From NCBI GenBank assembly GCA_964525045.1, contig CAZGFD010000001.1:186001-250000 (forward strand): a stretch of DNA of 64,000 nucleotides, read 5' to 3'. The notes under the pieces were generated by a model. That model searched no databases and was not told the origin of the DNA. It was given only the letters and a program-made list of their open reading frames with translations. Made by a program: the position numbers and the translations under genes. Positions within the stretch are counted from its first letter, which is position 1. Each line of letters begins with the position of its first letter. Of the stretch, positions 33,005 to 43,190 are shown piece after piece. Source of the DNA: G020348185 sp964525045. GTDB taxonomy: Bacteria; Nitrospirota; Nitrospiria; Nitrospirales; UBA8639.

Positions 33005-33106
33005 AATTGGAAAATGGTTTTTCAGGCTGTTGAAAAATTCTCAAAGGAAATAATTGAGTGATTTGTAACAGGCCTCAAATCCAGGTGGTTCCAAGGATCT
33101 GAGCCA

Positions 33107-33140
33107 TGAACCCGAAACTCGAAACCTGAAACCCGAAACG
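33107..33140. repeat. Heptad array (CGAAACC type) between rho and rpmE
   Basis: Units CGAAACT, CGAAACC, TGAAACC and CGAAACG lie seven bases apart, in the opposite orientation to the array at 1342. It lies upstream of the rpmE start at 33170. Confidence 0.75.
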
Positions 33141-33169
33141 CTCCTGCCGCTGAAAACCTGGAGGAAATT

Positions 33170-33391
33170 ATGAAATCTGGCATTCATCCTACTTATGAAC
33201 CCGCGACTATTAGTTGCGCATGTGGTATGAAATTTGAGACCCGGACGACAGTTGGCGATATGAAGATCGATATTTGTTCGAGCTGTCATCCTTTCTTTAC
33301 GGGCACCCAAAAAATTGTTGATGCCGAAGGTCGCGTAGAACGCTTCAAGAAAAAATATGCAAAAACGGCACAGGCCAAATCCAAAGTGTAA
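33170..33391 (+). CDS. rpmE: 50S ribosomal protein L31 (bL31, zinc-binding form)
   Basis: A 73-residue ribosomal protein of the intersubunit bridge. MKSGIHPTYEPATISCACGM starts the protein. The zinc site uses Cys pairs in CACG and CSSC (CSSCHPFFTGTQKIVDAEGR). Presence of all Cys marks the C+ (zinc-replete) form rather than the Zur-controlled paralogue. It lies between rho and prfA, a common arrangement. AGGAAA precedes the ATG. Confidence 0.95.
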   Translation: MKSGIHPTYEPATISCACGMKFETRTTVGDMKIDICSSCHPFFTGTQKIVDAEGRVERFKKKYAKTAQAKSKV

Positions 33392-33459
33392 CGGGTTTGG
33401 AGACTTGTCTTTTCTTGATGGACAGGTGCCGTTGCCTTTATGCAGGATGACTGGCGGCC

Positions 33460-34542
33460 ATGATGGCAGAACAGGACAACACCGCAACACAAGAATCAGG
33501 ATTGGTGGCAAAATGGGAAGCGGTTGCCACTCGATTCGAGACCATCAGTCATCAACTGGCTGACCCTGCTATTCTAGGTCAGCCGTCTCGCCTTGTTTCT
33601 TTGAATAAAGAACGGGCCGAGATTGAAGAACCCGCACGGCTGTTTTTTTCCTACCGCGAACTCCTTGAAGAAATCACCGGGACCGAGCGAATGCTTCAGG
33701 ATGCCGGTCTTGACCCCGAACTCCGCAGTTTAGCGGAAGAAGAACTCCAATCCCTTCGAATTCGCCAAGAAGATCTTGAGAGAACCGCTCTCGACCTCAT
33801 ACATCCGGCGGACACCGGTGATAGGAAAAACACCTTCATCGAAATCCGGGCTGGGGCCGGTGGGCACGAAGCGGCCCTGTTTGCGGGGGACCTGTTTCGA
33901 ATGTATGTCAAATTTGCGGAAACCAAAGGCCTACAGGCGGAACTGGTCGATGCGCATGAAACGGGTCTTGGCGGATACAAAGAGGTCGTCTTTCTTGTGG
34001 AAGGAAAAGGCGCCTATGGGTACTTCAAGCACGAGAGTGGCGTGCACCGTGTTCAACGAGTCCCAACGACTGAAGCCAACGGGCGTATCCATACGTCGAC
34101 TGTCACCGTCGCCGTCATGCCTGAGGTCGAGGAAGTGGATGTCCAGATTGACCCCAAAGATCTTCGCATTGATACGTTTTGTTCCTCCGGGGCGGGGGGG
34201 CAGAGTGTCAATACGACCTATTCGGCCGTTCGCATTACCCATATCCCCACCGGTGTGGTGGTCACCTGCCAGGATGAACGATCGCAACTGAAGAATCGAA
34301 ATAAAGCCATGAGAACCCTTCGCACGAGAATTGTCGAAGCCGAGCAGGAGAAACAGGATGCCTCTATTGCTCAGAGTCGGCGTTCGCAAGTTGGAACGGG
34401 TGATCGGGCTGAAAAGATCCGGACCTACAATTTTCCGCAAAATCGTGTGACCGACCATCGAATTGGGCTCACCCTTCACAAATTAGACCGAGTATTGGAA
34501 GGGAACCTCGATGAGCTCATTGCCGCATTGAAAGTCCAATAA
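33460..34542 (+). CDS. prfA: Peptide chain release factor 1
   Basis: RF1 reads UAA and UAG and triggers peptide release. It is 360 residues, a normal length. Domain 2 shows HRVQRVPTTEANGRIHTST, and the catalytic loop is GAGGQSVNT, whose Gln is methylated by PrmC encoded just downstream. KAMRTLRTRIVEAEQEKQ follows in domain 3. Two consecutive ATG codons (33460, 33463) compete as starts. The spacing to prmC is 216 bp, with a heptad array between. Confidence 0.96.
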   Translation: MMAEQDNTATQESGLVAKWEAVATRFETISHQLADPAILGQPSRLVSLNKERAEIEEPARLFFSYRELLEEITGTERMLQDAGLDPELRSLAEEELQSLRIRQEDLERTALDLIHPADTGDRKNTFIEIRAGAGGHEAALFAGDLFRMYVKFAETKGLQAELVDAHETGLGGYKEVVFLVEGKGAYGYFKHESGVHRVQRVPTTEANGRIHTSTVTVAVMPEVEEVDVQIDPKDLRIDTFCSSGAGGQSVNTTYSAVRITHIPTGVVVTCQDERSQLKNRNKAMRTLRTRIVEAEQEKQDASIAQSRRSQVGTGDRAEKIRTYNFPQNRVTDHRIGLTLHKLDRVLEGNLDELIAALKVQ

Positions 34543-34687
34543 TCCTTCAGGCCCTCTTCGATCTTTCCCTGATTCCAATTTTCTGTATTAGAATGGAGTG
34601 GGCTTTTCTTCGAGGGAAGCCAACTGATGGTATTATTGAATAATGAGGGTGTATAAGTTTCAATAAAAAATACTTCTTATTCGCTAT

Positions 34688-34705
34688 ACTCGAAACCCGA
34701 AACGG
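34688..34705. repeat. Short heptad array upstream of prmC
   Basis: ACTCGAAACCCGAAACGGG contains two to three CGAAACC-type units, seven bases apart, in the prfA-prmC gap. Confidence 0.6.
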
Positions 34706-34758
34706 GAACCCAGTCCTGTCCTACCCTGTGGCAAAGGGACCCTCGAAGGGCTAACATT

Positions 34759-35643
34759 GTGAACATGTCCCTGACCCCCATTCCCTGTGCTCAATTCTTT
34801 CGTGAGGCTGTGACGCAGCTTCGGTCTGCGGGCGTGTCCAATGCTGTCAATGAGGCCATGTGGATTCTGGAGCATACCATCGGTCTGACTCGGAAAATGG
34901 TTCACGTTGCCCCGGATCAGATTGTTTCGCAGGCAGACCAAAAGCTGGCCCGGAAGCTTCTTGAACGCCGAGCCTCGGGTGAGCCGATTCAATACCTCCT
35001 GGGGACCCAGGAATTTTGGGGGTTGGAATTCATGGTCCCCCGCGGAGTTCTCATACCGAGACCGGACTCGGAGGTCCTGATTCATACGGTAATCCCGTAT
35101 CTGAAAGAATTGTCAAATCCATGGCTCGCCGATGTCGGAACGGGATCCGGATGCCTGGCCGTCGCCTTGGGACGAGAGCTCCCAGGGGCGAAAATTTTAG
35201 TAACGGATCGGTCTCTGTTTGCGGTTCAAACGGCCAAGTGTAATGCGATTCGTCACCAGGTAGTCCAACGGATGGAATTTTATGTTGGTGACTTATTATC
35301 CCCCTTGTTATCCCGGATGTTAGCAGGTAAAGTGGCGGGAATCGTCGCAAATCTTCCGTATATTGGGCAGGAAGAATGGAATCAACTTCCCAGGGAAGTT
35401 CGGCAGTTTGAACCTAGACTGGCATTAGACGGCGGATCAGACGGACTGGTTCCTCATCGTCACTTACTTTCACAAGCAAAGTCTTTTTTAATGCCTCGAG
35501 GCGTGATCGTCCTTGAAGTCGGGGTCGGGCAGGCGCAAAAGCTGTGTCAAGAAGTGAGGGATCTGGGGACCTTTCAGGTGCAGGAGATTCGACGTGATTC
35601 TTTAGGAATCGAACGGGCGATCTGCTTCAAGCTCAAAACATAA
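34759..35643 (+). CDS. prmC: Release factor glutamine methyltransferase
   Basis: A SAM-dependent enzyme that methylates the GGQ glutamine of release factors. The N-terminal helical domain ends near GEPIQYLLGTQEFWGLEF, and PRGVLIPRPDSEVLI is a family marker. The SAM loop is VGTGSGCLAVAL. The catalytic motif, normally NPPY, here reads NLPYI, a substitution also seen in some relatives. I keep the GTG at 34759, with AAGGG eight bases upstream; an ATG at 34765 has a poorer ribosome site. It follows prfA. Confidence 0.93.
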   Translation: MNMSLTPIPCAQFFREAVTQLRSAGVSNAVNEAMWILEHTIGLTRKMVHVAPDQIVSQADQKLARKLLERRASGEPIQYLLGTQEFWGLEFMVPRGVLIPRPDSEVLIHTVIPYLKELSNPWLADVGTGSGCLAVALGRELPGAKILVTDRSLFAVQTAKCNAIRHQVVQRMEFYVGDLLSPLLSRMLAGKVAGIVANLPYIGQEEWNQLPREVRQFEPRLALDGGSDGLVPHRHLLSQAKSFLMPRGVIVLEVGVGQAQKLCQEVRDLGTFQVQEIRRDSLGIERAICFKLKT

Positions 35644-35662
35644 ACACTGTTCGGTAGCAACA

Positions 35663-36922
35663 TTGGATCGTATTGTCATTTCGGGAGGATTCCCTTTGAA
35701 GGGACAGGTGACCATCGCCGGGGCCAAAAACGCCGCGTTGCCAATTCTCGCGTCGACATTGTTAGGTGGAGGAGATTGCGTGCTCTCGAATCTTCCCCAT
35801 GTTCGGGATGTGACGACCATGATCAAACTCCTTGGCCTACTCGGAGTGAGAAACCACGTGGAAAAGAATTCGGTGCTCCTGAATGCGTGTGAGGCGACGT
35901 CCACGGAGGCCCCCTATGAGCTCGTCAAAACTATGCGGGCCTCGGTGCTGGTATTGGGACCACTCTTGGCGAGGTTTGGGAAAGCCACGGTGTCACTGCC
36001 CGGTGGGTGTGCCATAGGAACCCGTTCCGTTAACCTGCATTTAAAAGGGTTAATGGCACTCGGTGCGGATATCCAACTTGAACATGGGTACATCAGGGCA
36101 CGGGCCTCTCGTTTGAAAGGCAATGAAATTACCCTAGATCTCCCTACCGTCACCGGAACAGAAAACCTGATGATGGCGGGGTGCCTGGCAGAAGGGACCA
36201 CGGCCATTCACAATGCGGCCAAAGAGCCGGAAATTGTCGATTTGGCCAAGTTTCTCAACAATCGTGGGGGGAAGATCACAGGAGCCGGAACGGATGTGAT
36301 AGTCATTGAAGGGGTGAAAGAATTGTATGGGGCCGCCCATACGGTGATGCCCGATCGAGTCGAAGCCGGGACCTATTTGATGGCCGCAGCCATCACGGGG
36401 GGGGAGGTGTGTGTTGATCAGTGCATTCCGGGCCATTTGCGGTCCGTGCTCAATAAACTGCAAGAAGCGGGATCGATGATTGAAGAGAAAGAAAAGGCGG
36501 TGAGGCTGTGCGGTCCCGACCGTCTGAAACCCCTGGAAATCAGGACGATGGTCTACCCGGGATTCCCCACAGACTTGCAAGCACAAATGATGGCCTTGAT
36601 GTCGGTTGCGGATGGAATCAGTGTGATGTCAGAGACCATCTTTGAGAGCCGATTTCTGCATGTCCCTGAGTTACAGCGAATGGGGGCCTCTATCGAGGTT
36701 GATGGCCCACATGCGGTGATTAAGGGGGTGCCGAGGTTGACCGGCGCGCCGGTCATGGCTTCTGATCTTCGCGCGAGTGCTGGATTAGTCTTAGCGGGGT
36801 TGGCTGCCGAAGGCCAAACCACGGTTTCAAGGGTCTACCACCTGGATAGAGGATATGAACGATTGGAAGAAAAACTTCAAGCCTTGGGAGGGGCGGTCCA
36901 ACGGGTAGCCGATTCGGTATGA
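35663..36922 (+). CDS. murA: UDP-N-acetylglucosamine 1-carboxyvinyltransferase
   Basis: Catalyses the first committed step of peptidoglycan synthesis, adding enolpyruvate to UDP-GlcNAc. The active-site Cys lies in LPGGCAIGTRS, the residue that fosfomycin attacks. KNAALPILAS at the N-terminus binds substrate. The 419-residue length is normal. The start is a TTG at 35663, giving MDRIVISGG, 19 bp after prmC. Its stop overlaps the hisG start by four bases, so cell-wall and histidine genes share a transcript. Confidence 0.96.
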   Translation: MDRIVISGGFPLKGQVTIAGAKNAALPILASTLLGGGDCVLSNLPHVRDVTTMIKLLGLLGVRNHVEKNSVLLNACEATSTEAPYELVKTMRASVLVLGPLLARFGKATVSLPGGCAIGTRSVNLHLKGLMALGADIQLEHGYIRARASRLKGNEITLDLPTVTGTENLMMAGCLAEGTTAIHNAAKEPEIVDLAKFLNNRGGKITGAGTDVIVIEGVKELYGAAHTVMPDRVEAGTYLMAAAITGGEVCVDQCIPGHLRSVLNKLQEAGSMIEEKEKAVRLCGPDRLKPLEIRTMVYPGFPTDLQAQMMALMSVADGISVMSETIFESRFLHVPELQRMGASIEVDGPHAVIKGVPRLTGAPVMASDLRASAGLVLAGLAAEGQTTVSRVYHLDRGYERLEEKLQALGGAVQRVADSV

Positions 36923-37581
36923 GCGAGACGATCACGATGGCCTTATCCAAGGGTACGTTGATGGGACCGACGTTGGCCTTGTTGCAGCGAGCCGGGTATG
37001 GCTCGCATACGATTGATGGCCAAAGCCGTCGCCTGGTCCTGGAGTGTCCCGAACACGGTCAAACTCTCCTGATCGTGCGGCCCAGCGATGTCCCGACCTA
37101 TGTCGAGTATGGGGCCGCCGATGTTGGAGTCGTGGGGAAAGATTTGTTATTAGAACAAAATCCGAATGTCTATGAACCGGTCGACTTACGAATTGGAATT
37201 TGTAAGCTGGTCGTCGCGATGCCAAAAGGGAAACGCTTTCCTCGACGGTTGTCGTCAAAAATTCGTGTCGCCACCAAATATCCCAACATGACTGAACGGT
37301 ATTTCAATCAGCAAGGCATCCCCGTGGAAATTATCAAATTGTATGGGTCCATTGAGTTGGCTCCGCTGGTTGGACTTGCTGAGCGTATCGTCGATCTTGT
37401 ATCCACGGGGCGCACGCTCAAGGCCCACAATCTGGTAGAAACGGAGGTCATTGCTTGGTCGTCTGCTCGACTGATCGTCAATCGGGCGAGTTTGAAAATG
37501 AAGCATCGAGTGATCACCGAATTGATTCAGCGTCTGAAATCTAACCGGCCTCAGGATACGGTCCGAGAGATGGAACCATGA
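36919..37581 (+). CDS. hisG: ATP phosphoribosyltransferase, short form
   Basis: The first enzyme of histidine synthesis, joining ATP and PRPP. At 220 residues it is the short HisG-S type, which lacks the C-terminal regulatory domain and normally needs HisZ as partner. No hisZ gene is in the window. Motifs are ALSKGTLMGPTLALLQRAGY, YGAADVGVVGKDLLLE and the PRPP loop LVSTGRTLKAHNL. It overlaps murA and hisD by four bases each. Confidence 0.95.
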   Translation: MSETITMALSKGTLMGPTLALLQRAGYGSHTIDGQSRRLVLECPEHGQTLLIVRPSDVPTYVEYGAADVGVVGKDLLLEQNPNVYEPVDLRIGICKLVVAMPKGKRFPRRLSSKIRVATKYPNMTERYFNQQGIPVEIIKLYGSIELAPLVGLAERIVDLVSTGRTLKAHNLVETEVIAWSSARLIVNRASLKMKHRVITELIQRLKSNRPQDTVREMEP

Positions 37582-38861
37582 AAATTGTGTCTTCACAGAA
37601 CCGGAACTTTACTCAAGTGCTCCGAAAAGTGCGGAATCGATCCTCTCTTCAGAATGCACAGGTTGAGAAAAGCGTGAAAGGCATCCTTCGAACTGTCGAA
37701 AAAGGTGGGGATGCCGCTGTGGCCCGGTATGCCTTGAAATTTGATCGGATTCGTCTCAAACCACAGCAATTTCGGGTGATGCCGGACGAGATCAAATCGG
37801 CGCATGCCCACATCCGAAAAGAAGAAGGTGATGCCCTACGATTTGCGGGGGATCGGATCCGGTCATTTCATGATCGGCAACGAACTTCCACCTGGATGTA
37901 TCAGGATCGCAATTCCCGCTTGGGTCAAATGGTGACACCGCTCGATGCGGTGGGGGTCTATGTTCCTGGAGGGAAAGCGCTCTATCCGTCGTCGGTGTTG
38001 ATGAATGCGATTCCTGCCAAAGTCGCCGGGGTGAAGCGGGTGGTCATGTGTACCCCCACTTCAACAGGCCAAGTGAATCCGTATCTCCTGGTGGCTGCAG
38101 AAATTGCCGGTGTCGATGAGATCTATCGGATTGGTGGAGTGCATGGGGTGGCCGCGCTGGCGTTTGGAACAAAAACCATCCCACGTGTTGATAAGATTGT
38201 GGGACCAGGAAATCTGTACGTCGCGACTGCGAAACGCCTGGTCTATGGGCAGGTGGATATTGATATGATCGCAGGTCCCAGCGAGTTGCTGGTCATCGCC
38301 GATGAGACGAGTCCGCCCTCTCAGGTTGCTGCCGATTTGCTGTGTGAAGCGGAACATGATGAGGAGGCGAGAGTCTATCTTGTGACGACGTCCCATCAGC
38401 TGGCCCAAAACGTGGTAACTGAAATCAAGCACCAGCTGTTGCAATTAGGGCGCCAACGAATTGCCTCCAAATCCATCAAGCGGCATGCCGTGGCGTTTGT
38501 TGTCCCAAGTCTCGATGAGGCGTTTGATCTTTCCAACCAGATTGCCCCAGAACATGTCGCGGTGAACCTCGAACGGGCCATCGAATTTGTTCACTGTTTA
38601 CGGCATGCCGGCGCCATATTTTTGGGTCGATATACCCCTCCCGCGGTGGCCGATTATGTCGCTGGTCCGAACCATGTGCTGCCCACGGGTGGAACGGCTC
38701 GGTTTTTCTCAACCTTATCACTGGATGATTATGTCAAAAAAAGCAACATTGTGTCATATTCCGAAGAGGATCTTTGGTCAGTGAAGGAACATGTCATGCG
38801 TTTCTCTGAAATGGAGGGGTTGGATGCCCATGGTAAATCAATGGAGAGCCGGTGGAAATGA
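37578..38861 (+). CDS. hisD: Histidinol dehydrogenase
   Basis: The last enzyme of histidine synthesis; it oxidises histidinol to histidine through two NAD-dependent steps with zinc. The family blocks VGVYVPGGKALYPSSVLMNA, GPGNLYVATAKR and DMIAGPSELL are intact. The catalytic Glu-His pair appears in IAPEHV, and a metal-binding His in DLLCEAEHD. The 427-residue length is normal. It overlaps hisG (ATGA) and hisB. Confidence 0.97.
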   Translation: MKIVSSQNRNFTQVLRKVRNRSSLQNAQVEKSVKGILRTVEKGGDAAVARYALKFDRIRLKPQQFRVMPDEIKSAHAHIRKEEGDALRFAGDRIRSFHDRQRTSTWMYQDRNSRLGQMVTPLDAVGVYVPGGKALYPSSVLMNAIPAKVAGVKRVVMCTPTSTGQVNPYLLVAAEIAGVDEIYRIGGVHGVAALAFGTKTIPRVDKIVGPGNLYVATAKRLVYGQVDIDMIAGPSELLVIADETSPPSQVAADLLCEAEHDEEARVYLVTTSHQLAQNVVTEIKHQLLQLGRQRIASKSIKRHAVAFVVPSLDEAFDLSNQIAPEHVAVNLERAIEFVHCLRHAGAIFLGRYTPPAVADYVAGPNHVLPTGGTARFFSTLSLDDYVKKSNIVSYSEEDLWSVKEHVMRFSEMEGLDAHGKSMESRWK

Positions 38862-39460
38862 AAATATCAAAAGAACATCGAGTGGCGACCGTTGAACGAG
38901 TGACCTCGGAAACTTCCATTCGCGCGACGTGGAAGTTAGATGGAAATGGTCAGAGCGAGATACAGACGACCATTCCCTTTGTCGATCACATGCTTATTCT
39001 TCTGGCCAAACATGGCTTTTTTGATTTAACCGTAAACGCCAAGGGGGATACCGATATCGATGATCACCACACGGTTGAAGATATCGGGATTGTGCTCGGA
39101 GTCGCCCTGGCGAATGCGCTGGAAGGCAAAGAGGGCGTGGCTCGGTTTGGATGGTCGAGTGTTCCGTTAGATGAAACATTAACTCAAGTGACCGTGGATC
39201 TCAGCGGGCGGCCGTATTTGGTCTATCATGTGGATCTTCCTTCCCGAATGATCAAATCGTTTGATCTTGGGCTCTTTGAAGATTTTTTCCAAGCCTTTGT
39301 GAACCATGGCGGGTTGAACCTCCACATTAATCTTTTGTACGGACGAAATCCCCACCATATCCTAGAGTCGATATTTAAAGGGTTAGCCAAAGCGTTGGAG
39401 CAAGCTACCCGTCTTGATCAACGAATTTCCGGAGTCTTATCAACGAAGGGATCCCTTTAA
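38858..39460 (+). CDS. hisB: Imidazoleglycerol-phosphate dehydratase
   Basis: Removes water from imidazoleglycerol phosphate, the sixth step of histidine synthesis. It is the stand-alone form of about 200 residues, without the phosphatase domain of E. coli HisB. Two Mn-binding motifs, DDHHTVEDIGI and NPHHILESIFK, are present, as is VPLDETLTQVTVDLSGRPY. I start at the ATG at 38858, which overlaps the hisD stop as ATGA; a GTG at 38852 is less likely. A histidinol phosphatase gene is not in the window. Confidence 0.96.
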   Translation: MKISKEHRVATVERVTSETSIRATWKLDGNGQSEIQTTIPFVDHMLILLAKHGFFDLTVNAKGDTDIDDHHTVEDIGIVLGVALANALEGKEGVARFGWSSVPLDETLTQVTVDLSGRPYLVYHVDLPSRMIKSFDLGLFEDFFQAFVNHGGLNLHINLLYGRNPHHILESIFKGLAKALEQATRLDQRISGVLSTKGSL

Positions 39461-39507
39461 AGAATGAAAGGAAGGAGCGGGTCAATGACCCAACAAGGGG
39501 AAAAGCG

Positions 39508-40128
39508 GTGATTGCGATTATCGATTATGGAATGGGCAACCTTCGCAGTGTCCAAAAAGCCTTCGAACGGGTGGGGCACCAGGCCGTGGTGACTCGGAAT
39601 TCGGCAGAAATTGACAGGGCTACCCGGGTAGTCTTACCAGGAGTGGGCGCGTTCGGCGATTGCATGGACAATCTGACGCGGTATGGTTTAGTCGAACCCA
39701 TTCGACGAGCGGTTTCCCAGGGAAAGCCGTTTCTTGGCATTTGCTTAGGCTTGCAATTGCTATTCACAGAAAGTGAAGAGTTTGGGACCCATAAGGGCCT
39801 CAATATCCTTCAGGGGAAAATCCGACGATTTCCTTCGTTTCCGGATTCCGAAGCGACCCTGAAGGTTCCGCACATGGGATGGAACACGATTTCCATTCGT
39901 CAGCCGGCGCCACTCCTCGACGGCATTGACTCAGGGAGTCATTGGTATTTCGTCCATTCGTTTTATGTCCAGCCTGACGATCCTGCCGTGACCTGTACCG
40001 TCACGGACTATGGGATGCCCTTTGTTTCCAGTATTTGGAAAGACAATATCTTCGCTTCCCAGTTTCATCCTGAAAAAAGTCAACAAGTAGGATTACAGCT
40101 CTTTTTCAATTTTGGAAATTGGCAGTGA
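39508..40128 (+). CDS. hisH: Imidazole glycerol phosphate synthase glutaminase subunit
   Basis: Releases ammonia from glutamine and channels it to HisF. The catalytic Cys lies in FLGICLGLQLLF, and the His-Glu pair in FHPEKSQ. The N-terminus IIDYGMGNLRSVQKAFE is typical. GTG start with AAGGGG seven bases upstream. The C-terminus overlaps the start of a lipoprotein gene, which sits between hisH and hisA and is unusual for this operon. Confidence 0.96.
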   Translation: MIAIIDYGMGNLRSVQKAFERVGHQAVVTRNSAEIDRATRVVLPGVGAFGDCMDNLTRYGLVEPIRRAVSQGKPFLGICLGLQLLFTESEEFGTHKGLNILQGKIRRFPSFPDSEATLKVPHMGWNTISIRQPAPLLDGIDSGSHWYFVHSFYVQPDDPAVTCTVTDYGMPFVSSIWKDNIFASQFHPEKSQQVGLQLFFNFGNWQ

Positions 40129-40898
40129 GTTATTGGCGTACCTATCCTCTCTCAAACGCATTTGCGAGCCAATGGGGTCGTTGTTGTGTGTCTGCAAGCC
40201 TGATGACGGTCAGTCTGCTGGTCATGGCCTGTGTGCCTCCCAAGGTGAACACCCAATCGGCACCTAGCTTTGATCCCTACACGATCAGGAAGCTGGTGAT
40301 CTTTCCGTTCCAAGCCCTTCAGACACCTCAACGAACCGCTGGCGCGGGATCCCAATACCCGGAAGCTCCGAGCGAGGTCCGGACGCAATTTATCCTTCCA
40401 GGGGAAGGAGCGTTGCGTGGAACGGAAGGAACAACAGAAGCCATGCGGGTGTCGGAAGCGGCCGCCAAACGGATCACCAGTATGGTGTATGCCAATTTGC
40501 AGGGCCGACCGGGTGTAAGGATTGTCTCAGCCTTTGAAGTGGCTCAAGCCTTTTCGGACCAGGGAAAGCGGGACCCATCCTTGGGATGGCGTGATCAGGT
40601 GACCCAACTTGGTAAGAGTCTTGAGGCCGATGCGGTTCTAATCGGATTAGTGAGGGTGTACCGTGAGCGAAAGGGGTCGAAAATTGCCGCAACACCTGCT
40701 GTGGTTGGGTTTGAAACCCATTTAATTGATTCCTCCAGCGGAAAGGTGTTGTGGTCCGGAACGTTCTATGATGAACAGAAGCCACTCAATCAAGATGCCA
40801 TAGGATTTTGGGAACGAAAGGGGATGTATATTACAGCGGATGAGTTGGCTCGAACCGGTGTGGAAAAAATGATGGAGGACTTCCCGGTAGGCCGCTAA
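40125..40898 (+). CDS. Lipoprotein of unknown function within the his operon
   Basis: About 257 residues. A hydrophobic segment (SASLMTVSLLVMAC) ends in a lipobox, so the protein is likely an outer- or inner-membrane lipoprotein. The mature part has IRKLVIFPFQALQTPQR, then ITSMVYANLQGRPGVRIVSA, AFEVAQAFS, and AVLIGLVRVYRERKG with a later GKVLWSGTFYDEQK. This order is like the CsgG/LpoB/GNA1162 group of envelope lipoproteins (a beta-strand with F-P-F, then a nucleotide-like helix). The start is a GTG at 40125, overlapping hisH as GTGA. It probably has no role in histidine synthesis. Confidence 0.7.
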   Translation: MSYWRTYPLSNAFASQWGRCCVSASLMTVSLLVMACVPPKVNTQSAPSFDPYTIRKLVIFPFQALQTPQRTAGAGSQYPEAPSEVRTQFILPGEGALRGTEGTTEAMRVSEAAAKRITSMVYANLQGRPGVRIVSAFEVAQAFSDQGKRDPSLGWRDQVTQLGKSLEADAVLIGLVRVYRERKGSKIAATPAVVGFETHLIDSSSGKVLWSGTFYDEQKPLNQDAIGFWERKGMYITADELARTGVEKMMEDFPVGR

Positions 40899-40916
40899 GG
40901 AGACATTCTTTTCTTT

Positions 40917-40942
40917 AAACTCGAAACCCAGAACCCGAAACG
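40917..40942. repeat. Heptad array just upstream of hisA
   Basis: Units CGAAACC, AGAACCC and CGAAACG lie directly before the hisA ATG at 40949, which therefore lacks a Shine-Dalgarno sequence. Confidence 0.65.
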
Positions 40943-40948
40943 ACAGCC

Positions 40949-41688
40949 ATGCTGATCATTCCTGCCATTGATTTAAAGAATGGGCGTTGTGTGAGACTTC
41001 GCCAGGGAGACATGAATCAGGAAACTCAATATTCCGATGACCCCCCGGCTATGGCACTTCGCTGGCAGACCCTCGGTGCCCAATTTCTGCATGTCGTCGA
41101 TCTTGACGGCGCCGTTGAGGGTGTTCCAAAACATATCGCGCAGGTCGAGAGGATAGCTCATGCCCTTTCGATTCCCATTCAGGTTGGAGGTGGAATCCGT
41201 ACATTGGACACCATACGTCAGTACCTTTCCGCGGGAGTAAAGCGTGTGGTGTTGGGGACGGCTGCGTTAGAAAATACGGATTTGATTGGGAGTGCCTGTC
41301 AGGAGTTTCCCGGAAAAATTTTGCTGGGAATTGATTCCCGACATGGTCAAGTAGCCGTGCGCGGGTGGAAAGACGTTTCCCAAATCTCTCCCGGCCCCTT
41401 AATCCAATCATTTTCCCAGTACCCTCTTGGTGGTGTGATTTTTACCGATATTAGTCGGGACGGCATGCTGACCGGTCCGAACCTCGAGGCATTGAAGACG
41501 ATGGCCTCACTGTCGCCCTTTCCGCTCATCGCTTCGGGGGGGGTGACCAAAGTTTCAGATATTCAAGCCATTGGACGTCTCGGACCGAAGATCACGGGCA
41601 TTATTATTGGAAAAGCCCTCTATGAAGGGTCCGTTGATTTAAGCACCGCGATCCAAGTGGCGCAATCCTCTCTCCCGAAGAGTTCCCC

Positions 41689-41695
<7 letters not shown>
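40949..41695 (+). CDS. hisA: ProFAR isomerase
   Basis: Isomerises ProFAR to PRFAR in histidine synthesis; a (beta/alpha)8 barrel of 248 residues. The catalytic Asp residues lie in IIPAIDLKNGRCVRL and FTDISRDGMLTGPN. The phosphate-binding loops IQVGGGIRTLDTI and IASGGVTKVSDI are present. Its stop lies within the start region of hisF (7-bp overlap). Confidence 0.96.
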
Positions 41696-42500
<805 letters not shown>

Positions 42501-42504
<4 letters not shown>

Positions 42505-43190
42505 GTGAATCGCCACTCACAGGACAACTCCAATTTGATGAACATGAATTAATACCTTCCATTGTTCAGGATTGGCGGGATGGGACCGTTTTGATGATGG
42601 CCTTTATGAATGAGGAAGCGCTGCGGCAAACCCTTCATACTCAACGGGTGCATTTTTGGAGTCGATCCCGCCAACGATTATGGAAAAAGGGTGAAACTTC
42701 CGGACACGAATTGATCGTCAAGAAGCTCTATGTCGATTGTGATCGAGATGTCCTCCTGGTCAAAGCCGAGCCAATTGGACCAACCTGCCATACAGAACGG
42801 CGATCCTGTTTTTTTACCGAAATGCGAGAGGACCTTCCTCGTGAGCCAGGCGAGACCACGGAAGCATGGGGAGGAATATTTGAACGACTGTATGAGATGG
42901 CCGTAAACCGAAAACAACATCCCCAAACAGGATCCTATGTCTCAAAACTGATGGAAGGAGGACTGGATCGAATACTCAAAAAGGTGATTGAGGAATCTGG
43001 GGAAGTTTCTCTTGCCGCCAAAAACGAAGATGCTCATGAAATTGTGTATGAAATTGCAGATCTTTGGTTTCATTCGCTTGTTCTGCTAGGCTACGTTGGT
43101 ATATCCCCACAAGAAGTTTATCGGGAATTAGGTGGACGGTTTGGGAAGACCGGAACCCGATCGAAGGAGAAGGAGCGCACCGATGAGTGA
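42501..43190 (+). CDS. hisIE: Phosphoribosyl-AMP cyclohydrolase/phosphoribosyl-ATP pyrophosphatase fusion
   Basis: A bifunctional enzyme carrying steps two and three of histidine synthesis. The N-terminal HisI part (to about residue 115) has VLMMAFMNEEALRQT, HFWSRSRQRLWKKGETSGH and the zinc Cys residues of VDCDRD and TCHTERRSCFF. The C-terminal HisE part has VIEESGEVSLAAKNEDAHEI and EIADLWFHSLVLL, with its acidic metal ligands. The HIT gene starts within its last codons. Confidence 0.96.

Noticed and set aside
33041..33511. A 156-residue leftward reading over rpmE
   Set aside because: It is antisense to rpmE and contains heptad repeat codons; rpmE itself is well supported.
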